Shown piece by piece: positions 1 to 6,051 of a DNA stretch of 7,059 nucleotides. The DNA comes from Brevundimonas sp. (GTDB taxonomy: Bacteria > Pseudomonadota > Alphaproteobacteria > Caulobacterales > Caulobacteraceae). Below the pieces are notes generated by a model. The model was not told where the DNA came from, searched no databases, and was given only the letters and a program-made list of their open reading frames with translations. The translations under genes and the position numbers were made by a program. The stretch is taken from positions 1-7,059 of the forward strand of contig NZ_JAVHLH010000151.1 in assembly GCF_031082345.1 (NCBI RefSeq), given 5' to 3'. Position 1 is the first letter of the stretch. Every line of letters starts with the position of its first letter.

Positions 1-906
1 CTGCGCCGCGCCGAACTGGCGGTCGAACAGGCCAAGACCGCCGGGCGCGGCGGGGCCGCCGCCTACGGCCGGGCGCTGGAGTCCGACAGCCTGTCGCGGC
101 TGGCGCTTGAAGCCGATTTGCGCAACGCCTTCGTGCGCGGCGAGATCGAGCCCTTCTACCAGCCCATCGTCAATCTGATGACCGGCGCGGTGGCGGGGTT
201 CGAGGCCCTGGCCCGCTGGCGCCACCCGCAGCGCGGCCTGGTGCCGCCCGACGAATTCCTCGGCCTGGCCGACGAAATGGGCCTGATGAACGAGCTGGGC
301 CTGCTGATGATGACCCAGGCGTCGCGCCAGCTGGCCGAATGGCTGGCCCGGCATCCGTCGGCGGGCAAGCTGTTCTGCAGCGTCAACCTGTCGGTCGGCG
401 AGATCGAGCGGGCCAATCTGGTCGAGGACGTGGCGCGGATCATCACCGAGGCGGGCCTGCCGCGCGGTGCGCTGAAGCTGGAGGTCACCGAAGGCGACAT
501 CATGCGCGACACCTCGCGCGCCGCCGACACCCTGACCCAGCTGCGCAATGCGGGGGCGTCGCTGGCGCTGGACGACTTCGGCACCGGCTTCTCGTCCCTG
601 ACCTGGCTGGCCAAGCTGCCGTTCGATACGCTGAAGATCGACCGCTATTTCGTGTTGACCATGGACAAGGACGAGGGCTCGGCCAAGATCGTCAAGTCGG
701 TGGTCAACCTGGGCCGGGACCTGTCGCTGGAAGTCGTCGCCGAGGGGGTCGAGAACGCCGGCCTCGCCAAGCTGCTGCTGGACGCCCAGTGCCACTACGG
801 CCAGGGCTTCGGCTACGCCCCGGCCCTGCCGGCGCAGGAGGCCGAGGTCTATCTGAACGAGTCCCTCGCCGACGGCACGGCGCCGATCAAGGCGCGCTCG
901 GCGTAG
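1..906 (+). CDS. EAL-domain cyclic-di-GMP phosphodiesterase, 5'-truncated (GGDEF remnant + EAL)
   Basis: The reading frame is open from base 1 to the TAG at 904-906, so this is the C-terminal 301 residues of a longer protein; the TTG at 118 is internal. Codons 1 to about 25 (LRRAELAVEQAKTAGRG then AAAY) resemble the last helix of a GGDEF domain. A linker follows, and a full EAL domain runs from about codon 45 to 290. EAL domains hydrolyse cyclic di-GMP to linear pGpG in the cytoplasm. The expected metal and catalytic residues are visible: E68 of the EALAR motif, N129 (SVNLS), E161 (LEVTE), D191-D192 (DDFGTGFSSL, 571-600), K212 (LKID), E248 (AEGVE) and Q268. An active phosphodiesterase is therefore likely. 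The usual QGY-F-S-P motif reads QGFGYAPAL, a mild deviation. Whether the missing GGDEF half is active, and which sensory domains precede it, cannot be seen. Confidence 0.93.
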   Translation: MRRAELAVEQAKTAGRGGAAAYGRALESDSLSRLALEADLRNAFVRGEIEPFYQPIVNLMTGAVAGFEALARWRHPQRGLVPPDEFLGLADEMGLMNELGLLMMTQASRQLAEWLARHPSAGKLFCSVNLSVGEIERANLVEDVARIITEAGLPRGALKLEVTEGDIMRDTSRAADTLTQLRNAGASLALDDFGTGFSSLTWLAKLPFDTLKIDRYFVLTMDKDEGSAKIVKSVVNLGRDLSLEVVAEGVENAGLAKLLLDAQCHYGQGFGYAPALPAQEAEVYLNESLADGTAPIKARSA

Positions 907-908
907 CT

Positions 909-933
909 CCGGACGGGGTCCCCGGCTGTCCGG
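909..933 (+). terminator. possible hairpin after the EAL gene (weak)
   Basis: Just 3' of the EAL stop codon, 909-913 (CCGGA) can pair with 929-933 (TCCGG) and 914-917 with 921-924, giving a compact GC-rich hairpin. No T-tract follows, so this is at best a Rho-assisted or non-canonical terminator. In DNA this GC-rich such stems arise by chance. Confidence 0.25.
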
Positions 934-1023
934 GCGGCAACCTCAGGCTCAGGTTCGTCAACCTTGACGTGCGGCGCCGGCGGGTGTCTTCTTTTGGACA
1001 GGGGTCGATCTCCCGGCCTCCCC

Positions 1024-1029
1024 AGGAGG
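1024..1029 (+). promoter_or_regulatory. strong Shine-Dalgarno site of the small lipoprotein gene
   Basis: AGGAGG lies 7 nt upstream of the ATG at 1037. It is the best ribosome binding site in the window and is the main reason to accept the short downstream reading frame as a real gene. Confidence 0.75.
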
Positions 1030-1036
1030 ACGACAC

Positions 1037-1309
1037 ATGCGTGTTCCGATGGTTTCCATCTTTCTGACCGGCGGGGTGCTGGCCCTCGGCGCCTGCGCCC
1101 CGATCGACTCCAGCCCGATGACCCTCGCCGAGCGAACCGAACATTGCCAGCGTCTGGGCACTGGCCTGGATCCCACCGGTCGCCAGACCGGCGACGCGCG
1201 GCAGGACTACAGATGCCGGAACATCCTCGCGACCACCTACGCTCCTCACGGCCGACGCGACGGGGCGGGTTCAGCCGAGGTCAGCAAGGTCATCAGCAGG
1301 GGCGGATAG
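1037..1309 (+). CDS. small predicted lipoprotein, function unknown
   Basis: This 90-residue protein begins MRVPMVSIFLTGGVLALGAC. It has a short basic start, a hydrophobic stretch (about residues 4-17) and a lipobox-like LGAC ending in Cys20. This predicts signal peptidase II cleavage and lipidation of Cys20, leaving a mature chain of 71 residues in the cell envelope. Residue 21 is Ala, not Asp, so outer-membrane sorting is plausible by the enterobacterial rule, though that rule is not established for this group. The mature part is polar, with two further cysteines (C38 in EHCQRL and C60 in DYRCRN) that could form a disulfide. I do not recognise a family. The ATG is chosen for the AGGAGG at 7-nt spacing. 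The gene is probably monocistronic: it sits 130 bp after the EAL gene and converges on yqgE. Confidence 0.72.
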   Translation: MRVPMVSIFLTGGVLALGACAPIDSSPMTLAERTEHCQRLGTGLDPTGRQTGDARQDYRCRNILATTYAPHGRRDGAGSAEVSKVISRGG

Positions 1310-1362
1310 CCTGCGGTTCAGGCGCCGGCCTCGGCCCGATCCGACTGCGCAGGGGGGTGCGC

Positions 1363-1932
1363 CTACGCCCGGCCGCTCTGCCCCGACAGCTGGGCCGGAT
1401 CGACGCCCAGCCCGGCCAGGGCCCGGGCCCATTTGCTGTCGTAGTCCGGATCGAAGATCAGGTCAGCGTCGCCGTCGGCGGTGAGCCAGACGTTCTCGCC
1501 CAGCTCATCCTCGAGCTGACCCTCGTCCCAGCCGGCGTAGCCCAGCAGCAGCACCGACCGGCGCGGTCCGGCGGCGGGGTCGACCATGGCCGCCAGGGCC
1601 TCGCGCGTGCCGGTCATGGCCAGGCCGTGGCCGAACGACAGCGAGGCGTCCTCGGCCAGCCAGTCGTCGGTGTGCAGCACGAAGCCGCGTTCCCGCTCGA
1701 CGGGCCCGCCGACCAGCACCGCCCGGTCCGAGGCCGAATCCGGGGCGGGCGTCTCGAGCTTGGTCAGCACGGCCTTCAGGTCGACCCCCGGCGCCGGACG
1801 GTCGAGCCTCAGGCCCATGGCGTGGTCTGGGCGGTGGGCGCAGACGAGAATGACGGCGTGTTCAAAGCGGGGATCGCCGATGCCGGGCATCGCCACCAGC
1901 AGCCGGCCCTCGAGGGAGAGAAAATCGTCCAT
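1363..1932 (-). CDS. yqgE: YqgE/AlgH family protein (DUF179)
   Basis: The protein has 189 residues, close to the usual size of about 185-190 for this family. It starts MDDFLSLEGRLLVAMPGIGD and continues with the family signature DPRFEHAVILVCAH and the short MGLRLDRP segment. Mid-protein are the GGPV and FVLH blocks, and later LLLGYAGWDEGQLEDEL. The C-terminus (YDSKWARALAGLGVDPAQLS) is typical of alphaproteobacterial members. It is a single-domain cytoplasmic protein with no signal peptide. Its biochemical role is not settled: the AlgH name comes from a link to alginate regulation in Pseudomonas, but no enzymatic activity can be read from the sequence. No Shine-Dalgarno stands at a proper distance, only AGGA two bases before the ATG. 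Conservation starts at residue 8 or so, and no other start is visible upstream, so this ATG is kept. It is divergent from the peroxiredoxin gene across 125 bp. Confidence 0.93.
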   Translation of the reverse strand: MDDFLSLEGRLLVAMPGIGDPRFEHAVILVCAHRPDHAMGLRLDRPAPGVDLKAVLTKLETPAPDSASDRAVLVGGPVERERGFVLHTDDWLAEDASLSFGHGLAMTGTREALAAMVDPAAGPRRSVLLLGYAGWDEGQLEDELGENVWLTADGDADLIFDPDYDSKWARALAGLGVDPAQLSGQSGRA

Positions 1933-1938
1933 GATCCT

Positions 1939-1967
1939 ATCATCGGGACCGCAGGCGGCCGGCGCAA
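1939..1967 (-). promoter_or_regulatory. candidate promoter of yqgE, predicting a leaderless mRNA
   Basis: On the - strand TTGCGC (1962-1967) and GATGAT (1939-1944) each match 4 of 6 bases of the sigma-70-type consensus and are exactly 17 bp apart. With standard spacing (-7 at 1939) transcription would begin at 1932, the A of the yqgE start codon. This would explain why no good ribosome binding site is present. The hexamers are imperfect, so this remains a hypothesis. Confidence 0.33.
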
Positions 1968-1990
1968 GGCCGCCGCGTCCCCGCGAGAGG

Positions 1991-2019
1991 TTGGCGCGGC
2001 GCCCGGCAAGGCCTATCTG
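1991..2019 (+). promoter_or_regulatory. candidate promoter of the peroxiredoxin gene
   Basis: TTGGCG at 1991-1996 and TATCTG at 2014-2019 are 17 bp apart in the divergent intergenic region. This would give a 5' leader of about 30 nt containing GGAG (2047-2050), 7 nt before the ATG. The -35 is fair and the -10 weak. I see no clear regulator operator. Confidence 0.3.
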
Positions 2020-2057
2020 GACCGGGAGTTGAACCTTCAGACCCCCGGAGCCCTGCC

Positions 2058-2543
2058 ATGACCGTCCAGATCGGCGACCGCATTCCCTCGGCCAACCTGA
2101 CCCGCGCCACCGACGACGGTCCCAAGCCCGTCACCACGGACGACATCTTCGCCGGCAAGACCGTGGCCCTGTTCGCCGTGCCGGGGGCCTTCACCCCGAC
2201 CTGTTCGGCGCGGCACCTGCCGGGTTTCAAGGATCACCGCGAGGCCCTGGCCGGCAAGGGCGTCGACACCGTCGCCTGCCTGTCCGTCAACGACGCCTTC
2301 GTTATGGGCGCCTGGGCCGACAGCCAGGGTATCGGCAAGGACGAGATCGTTATGCTGGGCGACGGCAACGGCGACTTCACCCGCGAGCTGGGCCTGTCGA
2401 TGGACGCCAAGGGCTTCGGCATGGGCGAGCGCTCGCAGCGCTATTCGATGATCGTCAGGGACGGCGTGGTCGAACAGCTCAATGTCGAGCAGCCGGGCGA
2501 GTTCAAGGTGTCGTCGGCGGAGCATCTGCTGTCGCAGCTCTAG
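2058..2543 (+). CDS. peroxiredoxin, type II / Prx5 subfamily
   Basis: This is a 161-residue thiol peroxidase of the AhpC/TSA-redoxin superfamily. It reduces hydrogen peroxide and alkyl hydroperoxides in the cytoplasm at the expense of glutaredoxin/glutathione or thioredoxin. The active-site block AVPGAFTPTCS places the peroxidatic cysteine at C49. The same block supplies the conserved Pro and Thr, and R128 (QRYSMIV) is the likely catalytic arginine. A second cysteine, C74 (VACLSVND), lies 25 residues after C49, the spacing seen in plant-type PrxII enzymes, where it can act as the resolving or an auxiliary thiol. Length and the MTVQIGDRIPSANL opening match the family. GGAG lies 7 nt before the ATG. 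The gene is preceded by divergent yqgE and followed 54 bp later by vsr on the same strand. Co-transcription with vsr is possible but there is no sign of functional coupling. Confidence 0.95.
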   Translation: MTVQIGDRIPSANLTRATDDGPKPVTTDDIFAGKTVALFAVPGAFTPTCSARHLPGFKDHREALAGKGVDTVACLSVNDAFVMGAWADSQGIGKDEIVMLGDGNGDFTRELGLSMDAKGFGMGERSQRYSMIVRDGVVEQLNVEQPGEFKVSSAEHLLSQL

Positions 2544-2597
2544 AGGCGCTATCGCTCACGGCGCGGCCGTTCGCTGCTTGAGCGCGAGGTCCGGGCC

Positions 2598-3044
2598 ATG
2601 ACCGACGTCTTCACCCCTGAACAGCGCAGCGCCGTGATGCGGCGGGTGAAGGGGCGCGACACCGGTCCGGAGCTGGCCGTGCGGCGCATCCTGCGCGCGG
2701 CCGGGATCGGCTACCGCCTCGGCGGCGGCGGCCTGCCCGGGAAACCCGACCTGGTCATGAAGGGGCGGCGCACGGCGGTGTTCGTGCACGGCTGCTTCTG
2801 GCATGGGCACGACTGCGCTCGCGGGGCGCGCCAGCCCAAGGCCAACGCCGCCTACTGGACCGCCAAGATCGATCGCAACCGGGCCCGGGACGCGGCCGCG
2901 CGGGCGGCGCTGGAGGCGGCCGGCTGGCGGGTTGTGACGGTCTGGGAATGCGGGATGAAGGCGCCGGACTTCGCCGTCCGGCTGGTCGCCGAGGTGCGGG
3001 ATCAGGCGGCGGCGGTCTCGACCCCGGCCTCGTCCTCCGCCTGA
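2598..3044 (+). CDS. vsr: Vsr-type very short patch repair (T:G mismatch) endonuclease
   Basis: The 148-residue protein matches the Vsr family throughout. These enzymes nick DNA 5' of the T in T:G mismatches created by deamination of 5-methylcytosine, starting short-patch repair. Visible features are the N-terminal MRRVKGRDTGPELAVRRIL, the catalytic aspartate D51 in LPGKPDLV, and the FVHGCFWHGHDC block. That block holds H64 and H69 of the active site and zinc ligands C66, H71 and C73. The final zinc ligand is C118 in VWEC. All key residues seen in E. coli Vsr are present at nearly the same numbers. A GAGG lies 8 nt before the ATG. The Ala/Ser-rich tail (about residues 137-148) is not part of the conserved fold. 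It overlaps the 3' end of the opposite-strand kinase gene by 43 bp. No cytosine-5 methyltransferase or restriction gene lies in the window, so it looks solitary. Confidence 0.94.
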   Translation: MTDVFTPEQRSAVMRRVKGRDTGPELAVRRILRAAGIGYRLGGGGLPGKPDLVMKGRRTAVFVHGCFWHGHDCARGARQPKANAAYWTAKIDRNRARDAAARAALEAAGWRVVTVWECGMKAPDFAVRLVAEVRDQAAAVSTPASSSA

Positions 3045-4948
3045 GCCATGGTCATCACATGGGTGATGGCTCCCAGCAGCATCGGCGGGGTGATCGGCTT
3101 GGGCACGAAATAGGTCATCCCGGCCGCGGTGCAGGCGGCGATGTCTTCCGGCGCCGTATCCGCCGTCACCGCGATGATCGGGACAAGGGCGTTGGGGCCG
3201 TCCCCGTCGCGGATGCGGCGGGTGGTTTCGCGCCCGTCCAGTTCGGGCATCCGCACGTCCATGAAGATCAGGTCGAAGCTGGAGGTCTCGCAGATCTTCA
3301 GCGCCGCCATGCCGTCGGCGGCCGTGGCGATGTCGCAGCCCAGCGGCTGGAGGATCAGCTGGATGGCCCGGCGGTTGATGTCGTGGTCGTCGACCACCAG
3401 CACCCGCATCGGCCGGCCTTCGTCCTCGTCGGCGTCCGGTGCCGGCGCCGCGCCTTCGGCCGGGGCGGTCTCGACCGCGGTCCCGGTCAACGACTGTGCG
3501 TCCGGCGCGGGTGTGGAAGGGGTCGAAGGGCGGCTGGACGGGCGCGTCGACAGCGCCCGAGCGACAGCGTCGCGGCTTTCCTGATCAAGCGCCGGCGCCG
3601 ACACGACCCCGGCCTGCGCCGCTTCGAGCCGCAGGGCCAGGGTGAAGATGGAGCCGTGGCCGACGCTGCTGCGCGCGGTCAGCCGGCCGCCCATCAGTTC
3701 GGCAAGCTGACGGCTGATGGCGAGACCCAGTCCGGTGCCGCCGTGGCGGGCGCTGACGCCGGCGATGGTCTGGTCGAACGGCGTGAACAGGCGCGCCAGC
3801 TGGTCGCCCGTCATGCCCGGGCCGGTGTCGGCGACCTCGATCAGCACGGCATGGCCGCCGGTGTCTTCCGGCCAGACTTTGAGGCGCAGGGTGATGGAGC
3901 CCTCGGCCGTGAACTTCATCGCATTGGAGATCAGGTTGTTGAGCACCTGGCGCAGCCGCATCGGATCGCCGCGCACCGAGGTCGGCACGGTCGCAGCCCC
4001 CTCGATCCGCAGCTTCAGGCCCTTGGCCCGGGCCGGACCGCGCCACAGCCGGGCGGACTGGTTCAGAAGATCGCGCAGGCTGAAGTCGACCGAGTCCACC
4101 GTCATGTGCCCGGCCTCGAGCTTGGCGTGGTCGAGCAGATCGTCGAGCAGGGCCTTCATCATGAAGCCGGCGTCGCTGATCAGCCGGGCCTGGGCGCGGG
4201 CTGAACTGTCGGAGGCGCCGCGCTCCAGCTCGGCCGAGCCCGTCAGGATGGCGCTGATGGGGGTGCGCAGATCATGACCGACGGCGGCCAGGAAGGCGCT
4301 CCGGCCCTCCATGATGCGCTCGGCGTCGGCCCGCTTCTCCTCGGCCTCGATGCGGGCGGCGCTTTCCGAGATCCGGGCCTGGTTCATGCGCTGCCAGGTC
4401 GACAGGCAGTAGGTGATGAACACGCCGACGGCGACCGCGGCCGCGGTCACGAAGGCGGGCGAAGCGCCATAGGCGAACATGAAGAACGGGGTCGAGGCCA
4501 GGTAGAGGAACTGCGGCGTCACCGTCAGCACCAGCACCGACATCGAACGCGGCGCGTTGATCATCGAATAGATGGCGCCGGCTGACAGCAGCATGGAGGC
4601 GCAGATGCCGCCCATGGCGCCCCCGACGATCCAGAGAGGAATCGCCAGGCTGCCGAAATAGCCGGCGTTGATGGTCAGCATGGCGTTGCCGGCCAGACCC
4701 CGCACGCCGCGCAGACGCTCCGTCCTGCCGTCGTTGACAGGGCCGAAGATCCACAGGTCGACCAGCTGAACCGTGAAATAGCCCAGCATCCATCCGGCGC
4801 TGAGCGACCAGCCGAGAAGGGGGCTGAACACCAGGGCGCATGCGGCCGCCATGCCCAACCGCTGCAGCAGCGCCTTGCGGCGCTGGCGGATGGCGCCGGC
4901 CCAGCTGTCCTGGGCGGTGGCGGGCATTGCGGCTGTAGCGATCGCCAT
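3002..4948 (-). CDS. membrane hybrid sensor histidine kinase with C-terminal receiver
   Basis: Starting at the ATG of 4946-4948 the protein has 648 residues; an in-frame ATG at 4988-4990 would add 14. Numbering here is for the 648 form. Several hydrophobic segments (about residues 31-183, five to six predicted helices) are followed by a charged coiled-coil-like linker (190-215). The HisKA domain has H225 in AAVGHDLRTPISAI. The HATPase domain has the N-box (NNLISNAMKF, about 337-346), G1 DTGPG (374-378), an F-box (LFTPFDQ) and G2 GGTGLGL (403-409). A Pro/Ser/Thr/Ala-rich linker (about 450-512) leads to a receiver with D520-D521, phospho-acceptor D564 (FMDVRMPELDG), T595 and K617. The kinase should autophosphorylate at H225 and pass phosphate to D564. 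No HPt domain is present, so a separate phosphotransferase is probably needed. No periplasmic sensor or PAS domain is seen; the signal is unknown. It lies downstream of pyrD on the same strand. Confidence 0.92.
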   Translation of the reverse strand: MAIATAAMPATAQDSWAGAIRQRRKALLQRLGMAAACALVFSPLLGWSLSAGWMLGYFTVQLVDLWIFGPVNDGRTERLRGVRGLAGNAMLTINAGYFGSLAIPLWIVGGAMGGICASMLLSAGAIYSMINAPRSMSVLVLTVTPQFLYLASTPFFMFAYGASPAFVTAAAVAVGVFITYCLSTWQRMNQARISESAARIEAEEKRADAERIMEGRSAFLAAVGHDLRTPISAILTGSAELERGASDSSARAQARLISDAGFMMKALLDDLLDHAKLEAGHMTVDSVDFSLRDLLNQSARLWRGPARAKGLKLRIEGAATVPTSVRGDPMRLRQVLNNLISNAMKFTAEGSITLRLKVWPEDTGGHAVLIEVADTGPGMTGDQLARLFTPFDQTIAGVSARHGGTGLGLAISRQLAELMGGRLTARSSVGHGSIFTLALRLEAAQAGVVSAPALDQESRDAVARALSTRPSSRPSTPSTPAPDAQSLTGTAVETAPAEGAAPAPDADEDEGRPMRVLVVDDHDINRRAIQLILQPLGCDIATAADGMAALKICETSSFDLIFMDVRMPELDGRETTRRIRDGDGPNALVPIIAVTADTAPEDIAACTAAGMTYFVPKPITPPMLLGAITHVMTMAQAEDEAGVETAAA

Positions 4949-4952
4949 GCGG

Positions 4953-4959
4953 CTCCCCC
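4953..4959 (-). promoter_or_regulatory. Shine-Dalgarno site deciding the kinase start
   Basis: GGGGGAG on the - strand lies 4 nt before the ATG at 4946-4948. The alternative ATG at 4988-4990 has no comparable purine-rich site, and the 14 extra residues (MIEQGRIRPVRGSR) do not look like part of a domain. The downstream start is therefore preferred. Confidence 0.55.
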
Positions 4960-4964
4960 GGACC

Positions 4965-4978
4965 GGGCGTATTCGCCC
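4965..4978 (-). other. small perfect hairpin between the two candidate kinase starts
   Basis: On the - strand GGGCG-AATA-CGCCC forms a 5-bp stem with a 4-nt loop, six bases upstream of the kinase Shine-Dalgarno. If translation starts at 4948, this sits in the leader between pyrD and the kinase and could affect ribosome access or mRNA ends. There is no T-run after it, so it is not a canonical terminator. Confidence 0.4.
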
Positions 4979-5013
4979 TTGCTCGATCATGCCCGGCTTG
5001 CCCTAACGCTCCG

Positions 5014-6051
5014 TCAACGGGCCGTTCCGACGGCCTCCGCCGCTGTGGAAAAGCCCTCGGCTCTCAGGCGCGCGGCGAGGTCCCGCTTGATCCGCCCGAC
5101 CAGCCCGGGACCGTCGTAGACGAGGGCGCTGTAGATCTGCACGGCGGAGGCCCCGGCGCGGATGCGGTCCCAGGCCTCGGCCCCGGAGTCGATTCCTCCG
5201 ACGGCGATCAGCGGCATACGCCCCGCCGACGCCTCGGCCGCCGCCCGCAGGGCCGCCCGCGCGCGCGGCTTCAGCGGCTCGCCGGACAGGCCGCCGGCCT
5301 CGTCCCGATGCGGCGATCGCAGGGTCTGCGGCCGGTCCAGGGTGGTGTTGGACACGATCAGCGCATCGATGCCGTGGTCCAGCCCGGCCTCGACGATCAG
5401 ACCGATCTCCGCCGCCGTCAGATCGGGCGCGATCTTGAGGAACACCGGGGTCGGATCGTCCGCCCGGGCCTCGGCCAGTCGGCCCAACAGGTCGTCCAGG
5501 GCGGCGCGACCCTGCAGGTCGCGCAGGCCGGGGGTGTTCGGCGAGGAGACGTTGACGGTGACGTAGTCGGCCAGGCCCTTCAGACGCCTCAGCCCCGCGA
5601 CATAGTCGGCGGCCTTGTCCTCCGTCTCCTTGTTGGCCCCCAGATTGGCGCCGATCACCGACCCCGCGGGGCGACGGGTGAGGCGGGCCGCGAAGGCTTC
5701 CAGCCCCTCGTTGTTGAAGCCCATCCGGTTGATGATGGCGCGGTCCTCGCCCAGGCGAAACAGCCGCGGCTTCGGGTTGCCCGGCTGCGGTCGCGGCGTG
5801 ACCGAGCCGCATTCGATGAAGCCGAAGCCCAGCCGCGACAGGCCGTGCAGCGCCTCGCCGTTCTTGTCGAGCCCGGCGGCGAGGCCGACCGGGTTGGACA
5901 GACGCAGGCCGGCGACGGTGGTCGCCAGCACCGGATCGTCCGCGGCGGGCGCCGGCAGCGGGACGGTCCGCAGCGCCATCAGGGCGAGGCCGTGCGCCGT
6001 CTCCGGGTCGAGGCGGCGCAGAAGGGCGGCGCCGAGGTCGCTCAGGGCCAT
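5014..6051 (-). CDS. pyrD: dihydroorotate dehydrogenase (quinone), class 2
   Basis: This 345-residue enzyme oxidises dihydroorotate to orotate, the fourth step of de novo pyrimidine synthesis. It uses FMN and passes electrons to membrane quinone. Class 2 is indicated by the N-terminal helical extension (MALSDLGAALLRRLDPETAH and onwards, about 1-40), which docks at the membrane, and by a serine as catalytic base. NVSSPNTPGL contains N167, S170 (catalytic base) and N172. Other blocks are GLAAGLDKNGEAL (57-69), GFIECGSVTPRPQPGNPKPR (77-96), NRMGFNNEG (108-116), NLGANK (136-141), FLKIAPD (204-210), VSNTT (233-237), GGLSG (253-257), AVGGIDSG (283-290) and the FMN phosphate region AVQIYSAL (303-310). 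The ATG at 6051 is preferred to longer frames because GGAG lies 7 nt before it and the protein then has normal length. It overlaps the DUF952 stop by 10 bp, implying translational coupling. Confidence 0.96.
   Translation of the reverse strand: MALSDLGAALLRRLDPETAHGLALMALRTVPLPAPAADDPVLATTVAGLRLSNPVGLAAGLDKNGEALHGLSRLGFGFIECGSVTPRPQPGNPKPRLFRLGEDRAIINRMGFNNEGLEAFAARLTRRPAGSVIGANLGANKETEDKAADYVAGLRRLKGLADYVTVNVSSPNTPGLRDLQGRAALDDLLGRLAEARADDPTPVFLKIAPDLTAAEIGLIVEAGLDHGIDALIVSNTTLDRPQTLRSPHRDEAGGLSGEPLKPRARAALRAAAEASAGRMPLIAVGGIDSGAEAWDRIRAGASAVQIYSALVYDGPGLVGRIKRDLAARLRAEGFSTAAEAVGTAR

Noticed and set aside
964..992. Possible promoter of the lipoprotein gene
   Set aside because: TTGACG at 964-969 is a good -35 match, but nothing like a -10 box stands 16-18 bp downstream (TCTTCT only), so it is not listed as a feature.
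339..1067. Second + strand frame over the EAL gene
   Set aside because: Arg/Gly-rich translation without motifs, against a complete EAL domain in the frame kept.
1310..1353. Possible bidirectional terminator between the lipoprotein gene and yqgE
   Set aside because: CCTGCG (1310-1315) pairs with CGCAGG (1348-1353), but the loop is 32 nt, no T-tract follows, and such 6-bp matches are common at this GC content.
964..2061. Long + strand open frame spanning the lipoprotein gene and the antisense of yqgE
   Set aside because: It overlaps two better-supported genes, has an Arg/Pro-rich translation without motifs, and lacks a ribosome binding site. It is open because of high GC content.
2544..2597. 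Gap between the peroxiredoxin and vsr genes checked for a terminator or promoter
   Set aside because: Only a 5-bp GCGCT/AGCGC match with a 30-nt loop was found. Nothing distinguishes it from background.
2598..3044. vsr as part of a restriction-modification or other defence island
   Set aside because: None of the flanking genes is a methyltransferase, restriction enzyme, helicase or mobile-element gene; the neighbours are ordinary chromosomal genes.
2948..4204. Long + strand open frame opposite the hybrid kinase
   Set aside because: It is an antisense shadow of the kinase gene: its translation is Arg/Gly/Ala-rich low complexity with no domain, while the opposite strand encodes clear HisKA, HATPase and receiver motifs.
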